Made by a program: the position numbers and the translations under genes
The notes under the pieces: generated by a model
The model's database searches: none
Seen by the model: only the letters and a program-made list of their open reading frames with translations
What the model was told of the DNA's origin: nothing
Assembly: GCA_029263015.1 (NCBI GenBank)
Contig: JAJCYI010000018.1
Coordinates: 1 to 44,462, forward strand
DNA from: Saprospiraceae bacterium
GTDB lineage: Bacteria; Bacteroidota; Bacteroidia; Chitinophagales; Saprospiraceae
DNA length: 44,462 bases
Direction of reading: 5' to 3'
Shown here: piece by piece, positions 23,078-30,410 of the stretch
Layout: each line of letters starts with the position of its first letter
How positions within the stretch are numbered: the first letter of the stretch is position 1

Positions 23078-24085
23078 TCACACAACAACGCCATAAATTC
23101 GCAACCGACTCACTCCTCCATCCGGGAAAATATTCAACCGTACATGCGAAAATGGCCCAGTGTTTATTATTTCTTTGTCAAAAAAATGTTCGCAATGCGG
23201 CTGCAATTTGGAAGCCGGTAATATTTCTGACCATTTAACTTTTTCTATATCAAATTTATTTTCTGCGTTTACATGACACCCTTCCAGTGAAAATTTGTCA
23301 GGATAATTTCCTTTAAAATGGCAGGTGTCCAACAGCACTTTTTCGATTTTCCCGACAGTCGCTAATTTTATGATTACCCAGTCCCTGTTATTCGGTGTGC
23401 GGTTTCTTTTTGTTTCCCAGCCATCTCCCATATTTATGCCCTTGCCGGGCATAATTAAATTATCCATTTTGCTAAAGAACATGTCATTGCATTGCAGTGC
23501 TCTGCCACCATTGATAGCTGCTGCGAGGTCAATGGTTTCACCTTTATTAAATTGCCTGGCCACTTCGCCATAGGCCCGGAATCGAGCAACGCCACCGTCG
23601 GGGAAAATATTAAGGCGGAGGTGTGTCCATGTTTTATCAGAATTTATTTCAAAAAAATGCTGGCTGCCAGGATTGAGTGGCGACTTGGTTAATACTTCTG
23701 TCCATTCAATATTTGAATGGAGGAGGTAACTTGAAGTTACCTCCTTAATTTCTCCCAAAAACGCCGCATCCACGGAAGCAAACGGCGGGTGGTTCCCCAA
23801 GAAGTGATTCGTGTCAATATCCAATCCTTTTATTTTTCCCGGTACTGCCAATTGCACAACACAATAATCATGTCCAGGTGTTCTTTTCCGGCGGCTTTCC
23901 CATCCATCCATCCATTTTCCGTGGTCGGTATATTTATCGTGGATGAAAATGCCCCTGCCAGGTTTGAGGAGGTTTTCTTTCTTGGCAAAAAAATCGTCGT
24001 TGGCATAGAGGACTTTGCCGCCGAGGCGTTCGGCTGCGAGGTCGGTCAGTTTGGTGAATATTGGTTGGTCGGTTTGGTTACGCAT
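23078..24085 (-). CDS. alc: allantoicase
   Basis: Hydrolyses allantoate to ureidoglycolate and urea. 335 residues made of two homologous allantoicase repeats: NDDFFAKKENLLKPGRGIF...GWESRRKRTPGHDYCVVQL (about 28-95) and CNDMFFSKMDNLIMPGKGINMGDGWETKRNRTPNNRDWVIIKL (about 200-245). Each is followed by an H.F/N.P segment and a closing VARFRAYG or VSRLRIYG. A perfect 25-nt palindrome (23721-23745) lies in frame in the first repeat, encoding KEVTSSYLL. Ends 62 nt before puuD. Confidence 0.94.
   Translation of the reverse strand: MRNQTDQPIFTKLTDLAAERLGGKVLYANDDFFAKKENLLKPGRGIFIHDKYTDHGKWMDGWESRRKRTPGHDYCVVQLAVPGKIKGLDIDTNHFLGNHPPFASVDAAFLGEIKEVTSSYLLHSNIEWTEVLTKSPLNPGSQHFFEINSDKTWTHLRLNIFPDGGVARFRAYGEVARQFNKGETIDLAAAINGGRALQCNDMFFSKMDNLIMPGKGINMGDGWETKRNRTPNNRDWVIIKLATVGKIEKVLLDTCHFKGNYPDKFSLEGCHVNAENKFDIEKVKWSEILPASKLQPHCEHFFDKEIINTGPFSHVRLNIFPDGGVSRLRIYGVVV
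23721..23745. repeat. perfect palindrome inside the allantoicase gene
   Basis: AGGAGGTAACTT-G-AAGTTACCTCCT, 12-bp arms. It keeps the frame open. The equivalent loop of the second allantoicase repeat is shorter by eye. Its core AACTT-n-AAGTT matches the intergenic palindrome at 6714-6748. Confidence 0.8.
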
Positions 24086-24097
24086 TTTTCTTTTTCA

Positions 24098-25435
24098 CTA
24101 TTTTAAGATCACTTTTCCACATTTCAATTTCTGCATTTTCCCTTTCTCAAAAATCTTTACGCCGCCAATATAAGTTTGCTTCACTTTGCCAAAAAGTTGT
24201 TGACCAAGGTAGGGCGTTATTTTATGTCGGTGAATAATATTTTTCTTTTTCACTTCAAACATTTCATCTGGCTGCCAGATTACGAGGTCGGCATCGTAAC
24301 CTATGGCAATCTTCCCTTTGCGATGCCCCAGCCCGATAAATCTGGCTGACTCTTCAACGAGCCAAGCTACAATATTTTTTAAAGTAAATCCTCGTTGCCT
24401 TGCTGCCGTCCAAATCACTGGCAGCAAAAATTGCAAGCTCGAAATACCGCCCCACGCCTGTATTAAATCCCCACTCTCCAATTGCTTCATTTCTGGCGGC
24501 GCTGGCGAATGGTCTGTAGCGAGGAAATCAATGATGCCATTGCCGAGGGCCTCCCAGAGTTGTTCGTTGTTTTCCCGTTCCCGAATGGGCGGCGCACACT
24601 TGAAACGGGTGTCTGCGTCAGGGATGTTTTCGGCATTAAAAAATAAATAATGAGGGCAGGTTTCGACCGTAAGCGGCAGTCCTTCTTCTTTTGCCTTTAG
24701 AATGGCAGGCAGTGCCTCCGCCGATGAGAGATGTACAATGTGAGTGCGGCAACTAAATTCCCGACACAGTGAAATCATCAGTTCTATGGCGGCATTTTCC
24801 CATGCTTTTGGACGGGAACGGAGGTAGGCTTGGTAGGAGGTGGAGTTGGTCTCCATTGTGCCGACAGCACTTTCCAACTCGCAATGCACCAGTAAGGGCA
24901 GTCCTGATTTGGCGATAGCCGCCATGCCTTTCCGCAAATCAGCCTCTGTCACGTTCGGAAATTCATCGATGCCCGAATGGGTAAGGAATGCCTTGATACC
25001 CAGGATGCCGCTCGCCAGCAAGGTTTCTGTTTCGCCCGCGTTTTCCGGGACGATGCCTCCCCAAAAACCGCAGTTTACGTGGAGCTTGCCCTCAGCTGCC
25101 GCTAGTTTTTTTTTAAAACTTTGTGGAGAAATGGTCACAGGGCTGGAATTTAGCGGCATGTCCACAAGGGTAGTGATGCCACCTGCCGCCGCGGCTTTTG
25201 TTGCAGTGTCAAAACCTTCCCAATCCGTCCGTCCTGGCTCGTTGATGTGAACATGGGGGTCAATGATGCCGGGCATGAGGATGGCATTGCCAACATCTTC
25301 GAATGGGCAGTCGATGTGTTCGGGCATTCCCTTTTTAATAGAATGGATGCGGCCCTTTTTTATGAAAATAGTAGCGGGTTGGAACTGGTCGTCGAGCCAA
25401 GTGCGGTTGGAGTGGGTGGCGAGGATTGAAGGCAT
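24098..25435 (-). CDS. allB: allantoinase
   Basis: Opens the allantoin ring to allantoate. 445-residue amidohydrolase with di-metal ligands: His61/His63 (GIIDPHVHINEPGRTDWEG), probable carbamylated Lys148 (GIKAFLTHSG), His184 (LLVHCE), His235 (THIVHLSSAEAL) and Asp308 (FLATDHSP). The EPGRTDWEGF phrase separates allantoinase from dihydroorotase and hydantoinase. Upstream of allantoicase with a 12-nt gap. Confidence 0.94.
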   Translation of the reverse strand: MPSILATHSNRTWLDDQFQPATIFIKKGRIHSIKKGMPEHIDCPFEDVGNAILMPGIIDPHVHINEPGRTDWEGFDTATKAAAAGGITTLVDMPLNSSPVTISPQSFKKKLAAAEGKLHVNCGFWGGIVPENAGETETLLASGILGIKAFLTHSGIDEFPNVTEADLRKGMAAIAKSGLPLLVHCELESAVGTMETNSTSYQAYLRSRPKAWENAAIELMISLCREFSCRTHIVHLSSAEALPAILKAKEEGLPLTVETCPHYLFFNAENIPDADTRFKCAPPIRERENNEQLWEALGNGIIDFLATDHSPAPPEMKQLESGDLIQAWGGISSLQFLLPVIWTAARQRGFTLKNIVAWLVEESARFIGLGHRKGKIAIGYDADLVIWQPDEMFEVKKKNIIHRHKITPYLGQQLFGKVKQTYIGGVKIFEKGKMQKLKCGKVILK

Positions 25436-25548
25436 GTTTTATAAAGTGGGTCTCATTTAGTTCGATCTTTTTTATTTTTTCACTCCAATTTCTGTTGTTT
25501 CTTCGCTGTCTTTATTTGCTTTTTAAAATTATGGGTACTGACAACTTG

Positions 25549-26316
25549 CTAACCAGTTCGTTTTTCAAAAGCCCCTAACGCGTCACCTGTAGCCCATCCG
25601 CCTTCAGTGGCAGCCTCCTTGTTTTCTCTAAAACCCTGTGCATCTTTTTTGATGGCTTCCTGCTTGGTTTGTTCCTCGCCAAGCATTGTAAAAATCAATT
25701 CAAGGTTGGTCATGTGGTCGCGCAAATTCTCCCGGTCGAAGCCTTTGTGTTTTTTATAATCAGAAGGTGCCAAGCCAAATGTTGCCCGGCTGATTTCGGC
25801 GGTGAGGATGGCATATTCTGCTCCTACTTTCACATCCCCATTTTGCCATTCATCGGTCAGTTGTCCTCTTATATTGATGGATTGTAAACGTTTGTCAATC
25901 CACTCGTTATCGTAACCGAGGCCTTTGTAATATTCCCTTGCCCGTTGGGCTGCAAGTTCTGGGTTCTCAATTTCTTGAACACGCTCGTAGCCTACTTTTG
26001 CTAACCATTGTTTGAAAGGTTCAGCTTTGGAGGAAGGTATGGATTGGATAATGCGGAAGATGCCTTTAAGATTGGAAGCATTCACTTTTCTTTTTTTGCC
26101 ATCTTTTGCGGTCATTGGTAGTGGGGTACAAATTGTACCCCAGTTGGTGTTTAGCCCTCCATCACGACTTCGCATTTTTTTAATATACTGACGTACATCT
26201 TTGCTTTCACTCAAAATTTCAACAACATCAGATACCGCAAACCACCACTCTTCATTATGCCAAGTTCGGCGGATTTGCTTTTCCTGAAATACGACGATTT
26301 TGTTTTCTGGTTTCAT
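25549..26316 (-). CDS. BRO/DinD-type phage antirepressor-like protein
   Basis: 255 residues from the ATG at 26316 (a start five codons earlier is possible). The N-terminal Bro-N domain (KIVVFQEKQIRRTWHNEEWWFAVSDVVEILSESKDVRQYIKKM) is followed by FKQWLAKVGYERVQEIENPE. The C-terminal DinD-like helical part has INIRGQLTDEW, FGLAPSDYKKHKG, NLRDHMTNLELIFTMLGE and ENKEAATEGG. Such genes come from phages and mobile elements or are damage-induced; none is known in purine catabolism. Here it sits between xdhB and allantoinase in operon orientation, presumably as an insertion. Confidence 0.8.
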   Translation of the reverse strand: MKPENKIVVFQEKQIRRTWHNEEWWFAVSDVVEILSESKDVRQYIKKMRSRDGGLNTNWGTICTPLPMTAKDGKKRKVNASNLKGIFRIIQSIPSSKAEPFKQWLAKVGYERVQEIENPELAAQRAREYYKGLGYDNEWIDKRLQSINIRGQLTDEWQNGDVKVGAEYAILTAEISRATFGLAPSDYKKHKGFDRENLRDHMTNLELIFTMLGEEQTKQEAIKKDAQGFRENKEAATEGGWATGDALGAFEKRTG

Positions 26317-26390
26317 TGGGTAAACGTACAATAATTTGTTTGCTTTTTAAAACTTTTTGTGCAGATCGTTGAGGTTAGCCTTCCCTTTCC

Positions 26391-28700
26391 CTATATTACT
26401 GCTACGCCATTCGCACTGTTGTTTTCAAGCTCCCCATACAACCCCATCAACACCTTCTCCGGCGTCATTGGCGCGGCATATTTTTCCAATTGTAAATCTG
26501 GATTAAACGCCAGCATCGCATTCAAAATGGCAAAATACGCTCCGATACCATACATCAGCGGCGGTTCACCAACGGCCTTTGAGCGAAAGATGGCTAGTTC
26601 CGAGCCGTCCGTATTTAGGAAATGCACGTCGATGTCTTTTGGCACGGAGTAGATGTCTGGTATTTTGTAAGTGGAAAGGGCATTGCTCATCAGGCGGCCT
26701 TCGTTGCTGTACATCAGTTCCTCCATGGTCATCCAGCCGATACCCTGCACGATGCCTCCTTCGGCCTGTCCGAGGTCAATCATACGGTTCATGCTGGCGC
26801 CGAAATCGTGTACTACTTTTACCGAATCAAATTCATAACGTCCGCGCAGGCAGTCTAAGGTAGCGGTAATAATTGCGGTGCCGTAAACATGGTAGGCAAA
26901 AGGGTGGCCCTTTTCTTTTTTTTTGTCAAAATGGATGTGAGGGGTGGCGTAATGACCCTTTGCGCTCAAGTTGACCCGCTGTGTGAACGCCAGGGAAATC
27001 AATTGTTCCCATTGCATGGAAGAGGGTTTTCCATTGACCAAAACTTGGTCATATTTCAATTCAATATTTTCCGGTTTAGTATTGAATTCAGATGCTGCAG
27101 TTTTTTGCAAACGCTCCAAGATTTGCCGACAGGCGATGGTCAATGCCTTGCCATTGAGGTCAGCAGTTGCGCTTGCCGCGGAGGGGGAAGTGTTGGCAAC
27201 CCGTGTCGTATTGGTCGACTCTATTTTTATTTTATTTATTGAAATTCCAAAGGTGTTGGCAGCCACTTGCAGCATCTTGGTATTGACGCCCTGGCCCATT
27301 TCCACTGCCCCAGTACTGATGCCAACACTTCCGTCGCTATAAACATGCACGAGGGCCCGGGCATTGTTCATTTGTGTGTTGGTAAAGGAAATGCCAAAGC
27401 AAATGGGCATCAGCGCCAGCCCTTTTTTAAATAAGGTATTTTTTTTATTAAAATCCTCGACTGCTTGTTGCATATCCGCCAAGTTGTAGCGCTCCTCCGC
27501 TCCGTCCCAGCAGGCGATGGCTTCCTTTGCTTCCGCGATTTGGCCATAAGGAAACTCATCGCCGTTTTTCAATAAATTTTTCCTTTGAATGATATTGGCC
27601 GACACTCCCAGTTCTCTCGCTGCATGGTGTATGGCTGACTCGATGACGAACATTGCCTGTGGCCCGCCGAAGCCGCGGAAGGCAGTATTCGGCGGCAGAT
27701 TGGTGCGGCAAGAGTAAGCTGTTGCAGTCACGTTCGGTAGGAAGTAACTGTTGTTCGCGTGGAACAGCGTGCGCTCCATGATGGCAGGGGAAAGATCAGC
27801 GGCAGCGCCCGCATTTTGGTAGTACGTGGCCTCGTATGCGACGATATTAAAATGCTCGTCCAGCCCGATTTTATAATCGGAAGAATAAGGATGGCGTTTG
27901 CCGGTCATACGCATGTCGTCCATGCGGTGCAGTATCAGTTTGATTGGTTTTTGCAAATGAAAAACGCCCAGCGCTACCATCACGCCCCAGCCTGTGGCCT
28001 GATCTTCCTTCCCGCCGAAGCCACCGCCGAGACGAGTCACGTCCACCTCGATTTTGTGCATGGGGATGCCGAGAACTTTGGCTACCGTGCGTTGCATTGC
28101 CGTCGGCCCCTGTGTGGAGGAGGAGATGCGGATGCTGCCGTTTTCCATCGGGTAGCCATATGCCCCCTGCGTCTCGATGTATAAATGTTCCTGTCCACCC
28201 GATTCGGCAATGCCCTCGAAGACGTATTTACATTTTTGAAATGCCGCCCCAACATTACCGAGCTGGAAGGTGCGGGGTGGTATAATAAGGTGTCCTGCAG
28301 CCTGCGCCTCCCGAGGGTCGGTGATGACGGGCAGCGGTTCTATATCTACTTCTATTTTATGCAATGCCGCCCTTGCCTGCGCCTCCGTTTCGGCAATGAC
28401 CAAGGCGATGGGCTGTCCCCGAAAATGCACTTCCCCCTCTGCCAGCAAAGGCTCATCGGGAATAATGCCGCCGATTTGGTTGTCGCTGGGAATGTCTTCG
28501 TGGGTGAAAATCCGCACGATGCCGGGTTCGTTTTGCGCAGCGGAAATGTCGAGGTGGTTGATTTTTCCGTGAGCCTCTGAGGAGGCGAAGACGGCGGCAT
28601 GGAGGGTGCCACTGCGCACGGGGATGTCGTCCACGTAAATGGATTGACCTCGGACGTGAGAGTAGGAGTCGAGGTTGGGGAGCTGGGCAATTGGTTTCAT
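26391..28700 (-). CDS. xdhB: xanthine dehydrogenase, molybdopterin-binding subunit
   Basis: Large catalytic subunit converting hypoxanthine/xanthine to urate. 769 residues. Molybdopterin-site motifs are GGGFGGKED (225-233) and RGFGGPQ (342-348), with the catalytic Glu712 in KAVGEPPLMYGIGAYFA. GAVEMGQGVNTKMLQVAA and TSPSAASATADLNGKA are typical of the family. The ATG shares one base with the stop of the PIN gene upstream (TAATG), so a toxin gene is translationally coupled to a metabolic enzyme. No XdhC cofactor-insertion gene is in the window. Confidence 0.95.
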   Translation of the reverse strand: MKPIAQLPNLDSYSHVRGQSIYVDDIPVRSGTLHAAVFASSEAHGKINHLDISAAQNEPGIVRIFTHEDIPSDNQIGGIIPDEPLLAEGEVHFRGQPIALVIAETEAQARAALHKIEVDIEPLPVITDPREAQAAGHLIIPPRTFQLGNVGAAFQKCKYVFEGIAESGGQEHLYIETQGAYGYPMENGSIRISSSTQGPTAMQRTVAKVLGIPMHKIEVDVTRLGGGFGGKEDQATGWGVMVALGVFHLQKPIKLILHRMDDMRMTGKRHPYSSDYKIGLDEHFNIVAYEATYYQNAGAAADLSPAIMERTLFHANNSYFLPNVTATAYSCRTNLPPNTAFRGFGGPQAMFVIESAIHHAARELGVSANIIQRKNLLKNGDEFPYGQIAEAKEAIACWDGAEERYNLADMQQAVEDFNKKNTLFKKGLALMPICFGISFTNTQMNNARALVHVYSDGSVGISTGAVEMGQGVNTKMLQVAANTFGISINKIKIESTNTTRVANTSPSAASATADLNGKALTIACRQILERLQKTAASEFNTKPENIELKYDQVLVNGKPSSMQWEQLISLAFTQRVNLSAKGHYATPHIHFDKKKEKGHPFAYHVYGTAIITATLDCLRGRYEFDSVKVVHDFGASMNRMIDLGQAEGGIVQGIGWMTMEELMYSNEGRLMSNALSTYKIPDIYSVPKDIDVHFLNTDGSELAIFRSKAVGEPPLMYGIGAYFAILNAMLAFNPDLQLEKYAAPMTPEKVLMGLYGELENNSANGVAVI

Positions 28701-29107
28701 TATTTCTCCAATTCTTTTTTAAATGCCTCCGCATCGATGATTGCCACTTTTGGAAAATCAATCTTCCTCAATATTTGAAAATGCTTGTCGTGGCTCACCA
28801 AATATTTTGCATTCCCAGTAATTGCGCAATCGACAAACTTGTTGTCGTCGGGGTCAGCGATTATTATTTTCCATGCAAAATAATTAGTGACAAATACAAC
28901 ATTAGGGGCATTTTCGATAATTTGAAGAATGGTAGAAGCAAGTTCCTCTCCCATGTGTCTTTCCAATATTTCTTCATATTCAAATAGAATTTCCGTGGAT
29001 ACGCAAAGCGTAAATTCCTCATTTAAAAAACTATCAAAAATCCAACGGAATTCAGAATTGGAGGAAATGCTGACAAGCAGGATGTTGGTGTCTATTACTA
29101 CTCGCAT
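28700..29107 (-). CDS. PIN-domain toxin, COG1569-like
   Basis: 135 residues. Acidic PIN residues: Asp6 (RVVIDTNILLVSISS), Glu42/Glu46 (LFEYEEIL), Asp85/Asp88/Asp93 (ADPDDNKFVDCAI) and Asp107 (VSHDKHF). The phrase YLVSHDKHFQIL is typical of the 'putative toxin-antitoxin system toxin component, PIN family'. It follows its presumed antitoxin by 5 nt. The stop TAA overlaps the xdhB start. Different subfamily from the two DUF2281-linked PIN proteins. Confidence 0.88.
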   Translation of the reverse strand: MRVVIDTNILLVSISSNSEFRWIFDSFLNEEFTLCVSTEILFEYEEILERHMGEELASTILQIIENAPNVVFVTNYFAWKIIIADPDDNKFVDCAITGNAKYLVSHDKHFQILRKIDFPKVAIIDAEAFKKELEK

Positions 29108-29112
29108 GGGAA

Positions 29113-29349
29113 TTATTTGCGATTATAAGGAGTGCGCATATGCGTATTTGCAAACCGCTTCATATCCTCGTTCGTCCACTCTTTTTCTTCCCATTTTTCA
29201 TCAGCCAAACGAGTTGCTTTTTCGGCCAAGTACCTCACCAGTAAACGTTTTATAGCGAGTAAATCAGTTTCACCCAAATCTCTAGAAAACAACTTCAATA
29301 ATTCCAGTTGGATATTGTTGAGCGGTGTTTTTAAAGTTTGTGCTTCCAT
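29113..29349 (-). CDS. antitoxin of the COG1569-type PIN pair
   Basis: 78 residues: LNNIQLELLKLFSRDLGETDLLAIKRLLVRYLAEKATRLADEKWEEKEWTNEDMKRFANTHMRTPYNRK. The pattern 'LN.IQ.ELLKLFS...E..L..IK..L..Y.AEKA...AD..W' is a common Bacteroidota antitoxin-like protein preceding PIN toxins. Helical oligomerisation part first, charged toxin-binding tail last. The only recognisable partner is the PIN gene 5 nt downstream. Confidence 0.78.
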   Translation of the reverse strand: MEAQTLKTPLNNIQLELLKLFSRDLGETDLLAIKRLLVRYLAEKATRLADEKWEEKEWTNEDMKRFANTHMRTPYNRK

Positions 29350-29406
29350 GTTTTTTTAATTTTTTATAAAAATACGAAATTCGTTTTGTTTGGTAACATT
29401 TTACTC

Positions 29407-29550
29407 TTAAACCAATTCCTCCAACCTCAATTCGTTATTTCCCACCTCCAAAAAACAGCCAAAAAACAACTGCCTCAAAAGTAGCCTTTTATATTCCTCC
29501 GTTCCCCTCGCATCACTAATCGGCGATATTTCCTCTTGAATGATCGCCGC
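29407..29550 (-). pseudogene. relic of a second xdhA 3' end
   Basis: 47 codons plus TAA matching the last 47 codons of xdhA (30411-30554). By eye about 19 of 142 nt differ (near 87% identity), but only 5 of 47 residues do. It reads IQEEISPISDARGTEEYKRL...FFGCFLEVGNNELRLEELV. Similarity ends at about 29553, where the frame meets a stop. Mostly synonymous divergence means the copy evolved as a working gene elsewhere before becoming a fragment. One PIN module and the 122-bp element lie between it and the intact xdhA end. Confidence 0.88.
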
Positions 29551-29598
29551 ATTTTATTAGAAGTTGAAGATAGGGTTTAAGCCCGCAGGTAAATGAAG

Positions 29599-29985
29599 TC
29601 AAGCCCAAACAACACCAACCTTATAACCCTTGAATTTCTCATCATGTGTTATGATTTCAATATTTTCCGACATTGCTTGCGCAATAATCATTCTGTCAAA
29701 AGGGTCATTGTGGTGGAAGGGAAGGATTGAAAGTACTTGGTAATGTGCAAAATCGAAAGGTAGTAGGACAAAACCATTTTGCAATAATAATAATTCTAAT
29801 TGTTGGATGGAGTACCCTAATTTCAATTTGCCGATACTCACTTTGATGGCCATTTCCCAGAGCGAGGCATGACTGACAAACAAATCGTTGGCAGGGTCAT
29901 TTAGAATGGACAAAATTGATGGTTTCAACGCCGTATTATTTTCAGCATGCCAAATCAGGACGTGTGTATCAATCAAGTATTTCAT
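29599..29985 (-). CDS. PIN-domain toxin (VapC-like)
   Basis: 128 residues with Asp6 (LIDTHVLIWHAE), Glu44 (SLWEMAIKVSIGKL), Asp94/Asp97 (HHNDPFDRMIIAQA) and Asp115 (ITHDEKF). Same subfamily as the toxin at 16887-17255, with parallel wording at every motif, so the two modules are related but diverged. The start overlaps the antitoxin stop by 4 nt. Between xdhA and xdhB, flanked by the xdhA-tail relic and the 122-bp element. Confidence 0.9.
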   Translation of the reverse strand: MKYLIDTHVLIWHAENNTALKPSILSILNDPANDLFVSHASLWEMAIKVSIGKLKLGYSIQQLELLLLQNGFVLLPFDFAHYQVLSILPFHHNDPFDRMIIAQAMSENIEIITHDEKFKGYKVGVVWA

Positions 29986-30194
29986 GTGGGCATGTAGTCT
30001 TCAAACCCTTCAGGTGTCGCATCAAAGTCTGAGGCGACATATAAAAAAATGCCTTTGCCCCAGCCAGGTTTCCGGAAGGGCTTTTGAGGAGGAGTGGCGA
30101 CCTTCTTTAAGCTGAGTAATTTATTAAGTAACTTATTGTCCTTTAAATAACTGATCCAGACAATTAATTCCAGTTTTATTGATTCGGTAGACAT
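29982..30194 (-). CDS. DUF2281-type antitoxin
   Basis: 70 residues. The C-terminal PGWGKGIFLYVASDFDATPEGFEDYM is the DUF2281 tail seen in PIN-linked antitoxins; the N-terminus is a short helix (ESIKLELIVWISYLKDNKLLNKLLSLKK). Smaller than the homologue at 17258. Overlaps the toxin start by 4 nt. A -7-like element is 16 nt upstream. Confidence 0.82.
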   Translation of the reverse strand: MSTESIKLELIVWISYLKDNKLLNKLLSLKKVATPPQKPFRKPGWGKGIFLYVASDFDATPEGFEDYMPT

Positions 30195-30209
30195 AGATTT
30201 ATGTTTTTA

Positions 30210-30217
30210 CAAAGTTA
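30210..30217 (-). promoter_or_regulatory. -7-like element for the 29982/29599 TA pair
   Basis: TAACTTTG on the minus strand fits TAnnTTTG, 16 nt before the antitoxin ATG. No well-placed TTTG upstream. Confidence 0.4.
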
Positions 30218-30238
30218 CCCTTTTTAACTTTTATGGTA

Positions 30239-30360
30239 CTTTGACAAATCCCGTGATTTTAGTTTTCATAGCGGGTGAAAGGTGACACCTTTCCAAAAGG
30301 TGTCACCTTTTGGCTTCCTTTTACCATTTGGTTTGAGGGTTTCCACGGGATTTGTCAAAG
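30239..30360. repeat. 122-bp MITE-like element with 17-bp terminal inverted repeats
   Basis: CTTTGACAAATCCCGTG at 30239-30255 and its exact complement at 30344-30360 bound a segment with no gene. Inside is a second perfect palindrome (30278-30292 and 30296-30310, AAAGGTGACACCTTT with a 3-nt loop). No clear target duplication is visible. It lies in the gap between xdhA and the DUF2281 antitoxin, so its transcript would fold strongly within the operon mRNA. Confidence 0.8.
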
Positions 30361-30410
30361 AACCACTTTTATTAACTAACGCCTTTTGGTTCGATTTAAT
30401 TCAGGTGTTT

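Noticed and set aside
24098-25435. Allantoinase as dihydroorotase
   Set aside because: The two families are similar, but EPGRTDWEGF, the length and the adjacent allantoicase support allantoinase.
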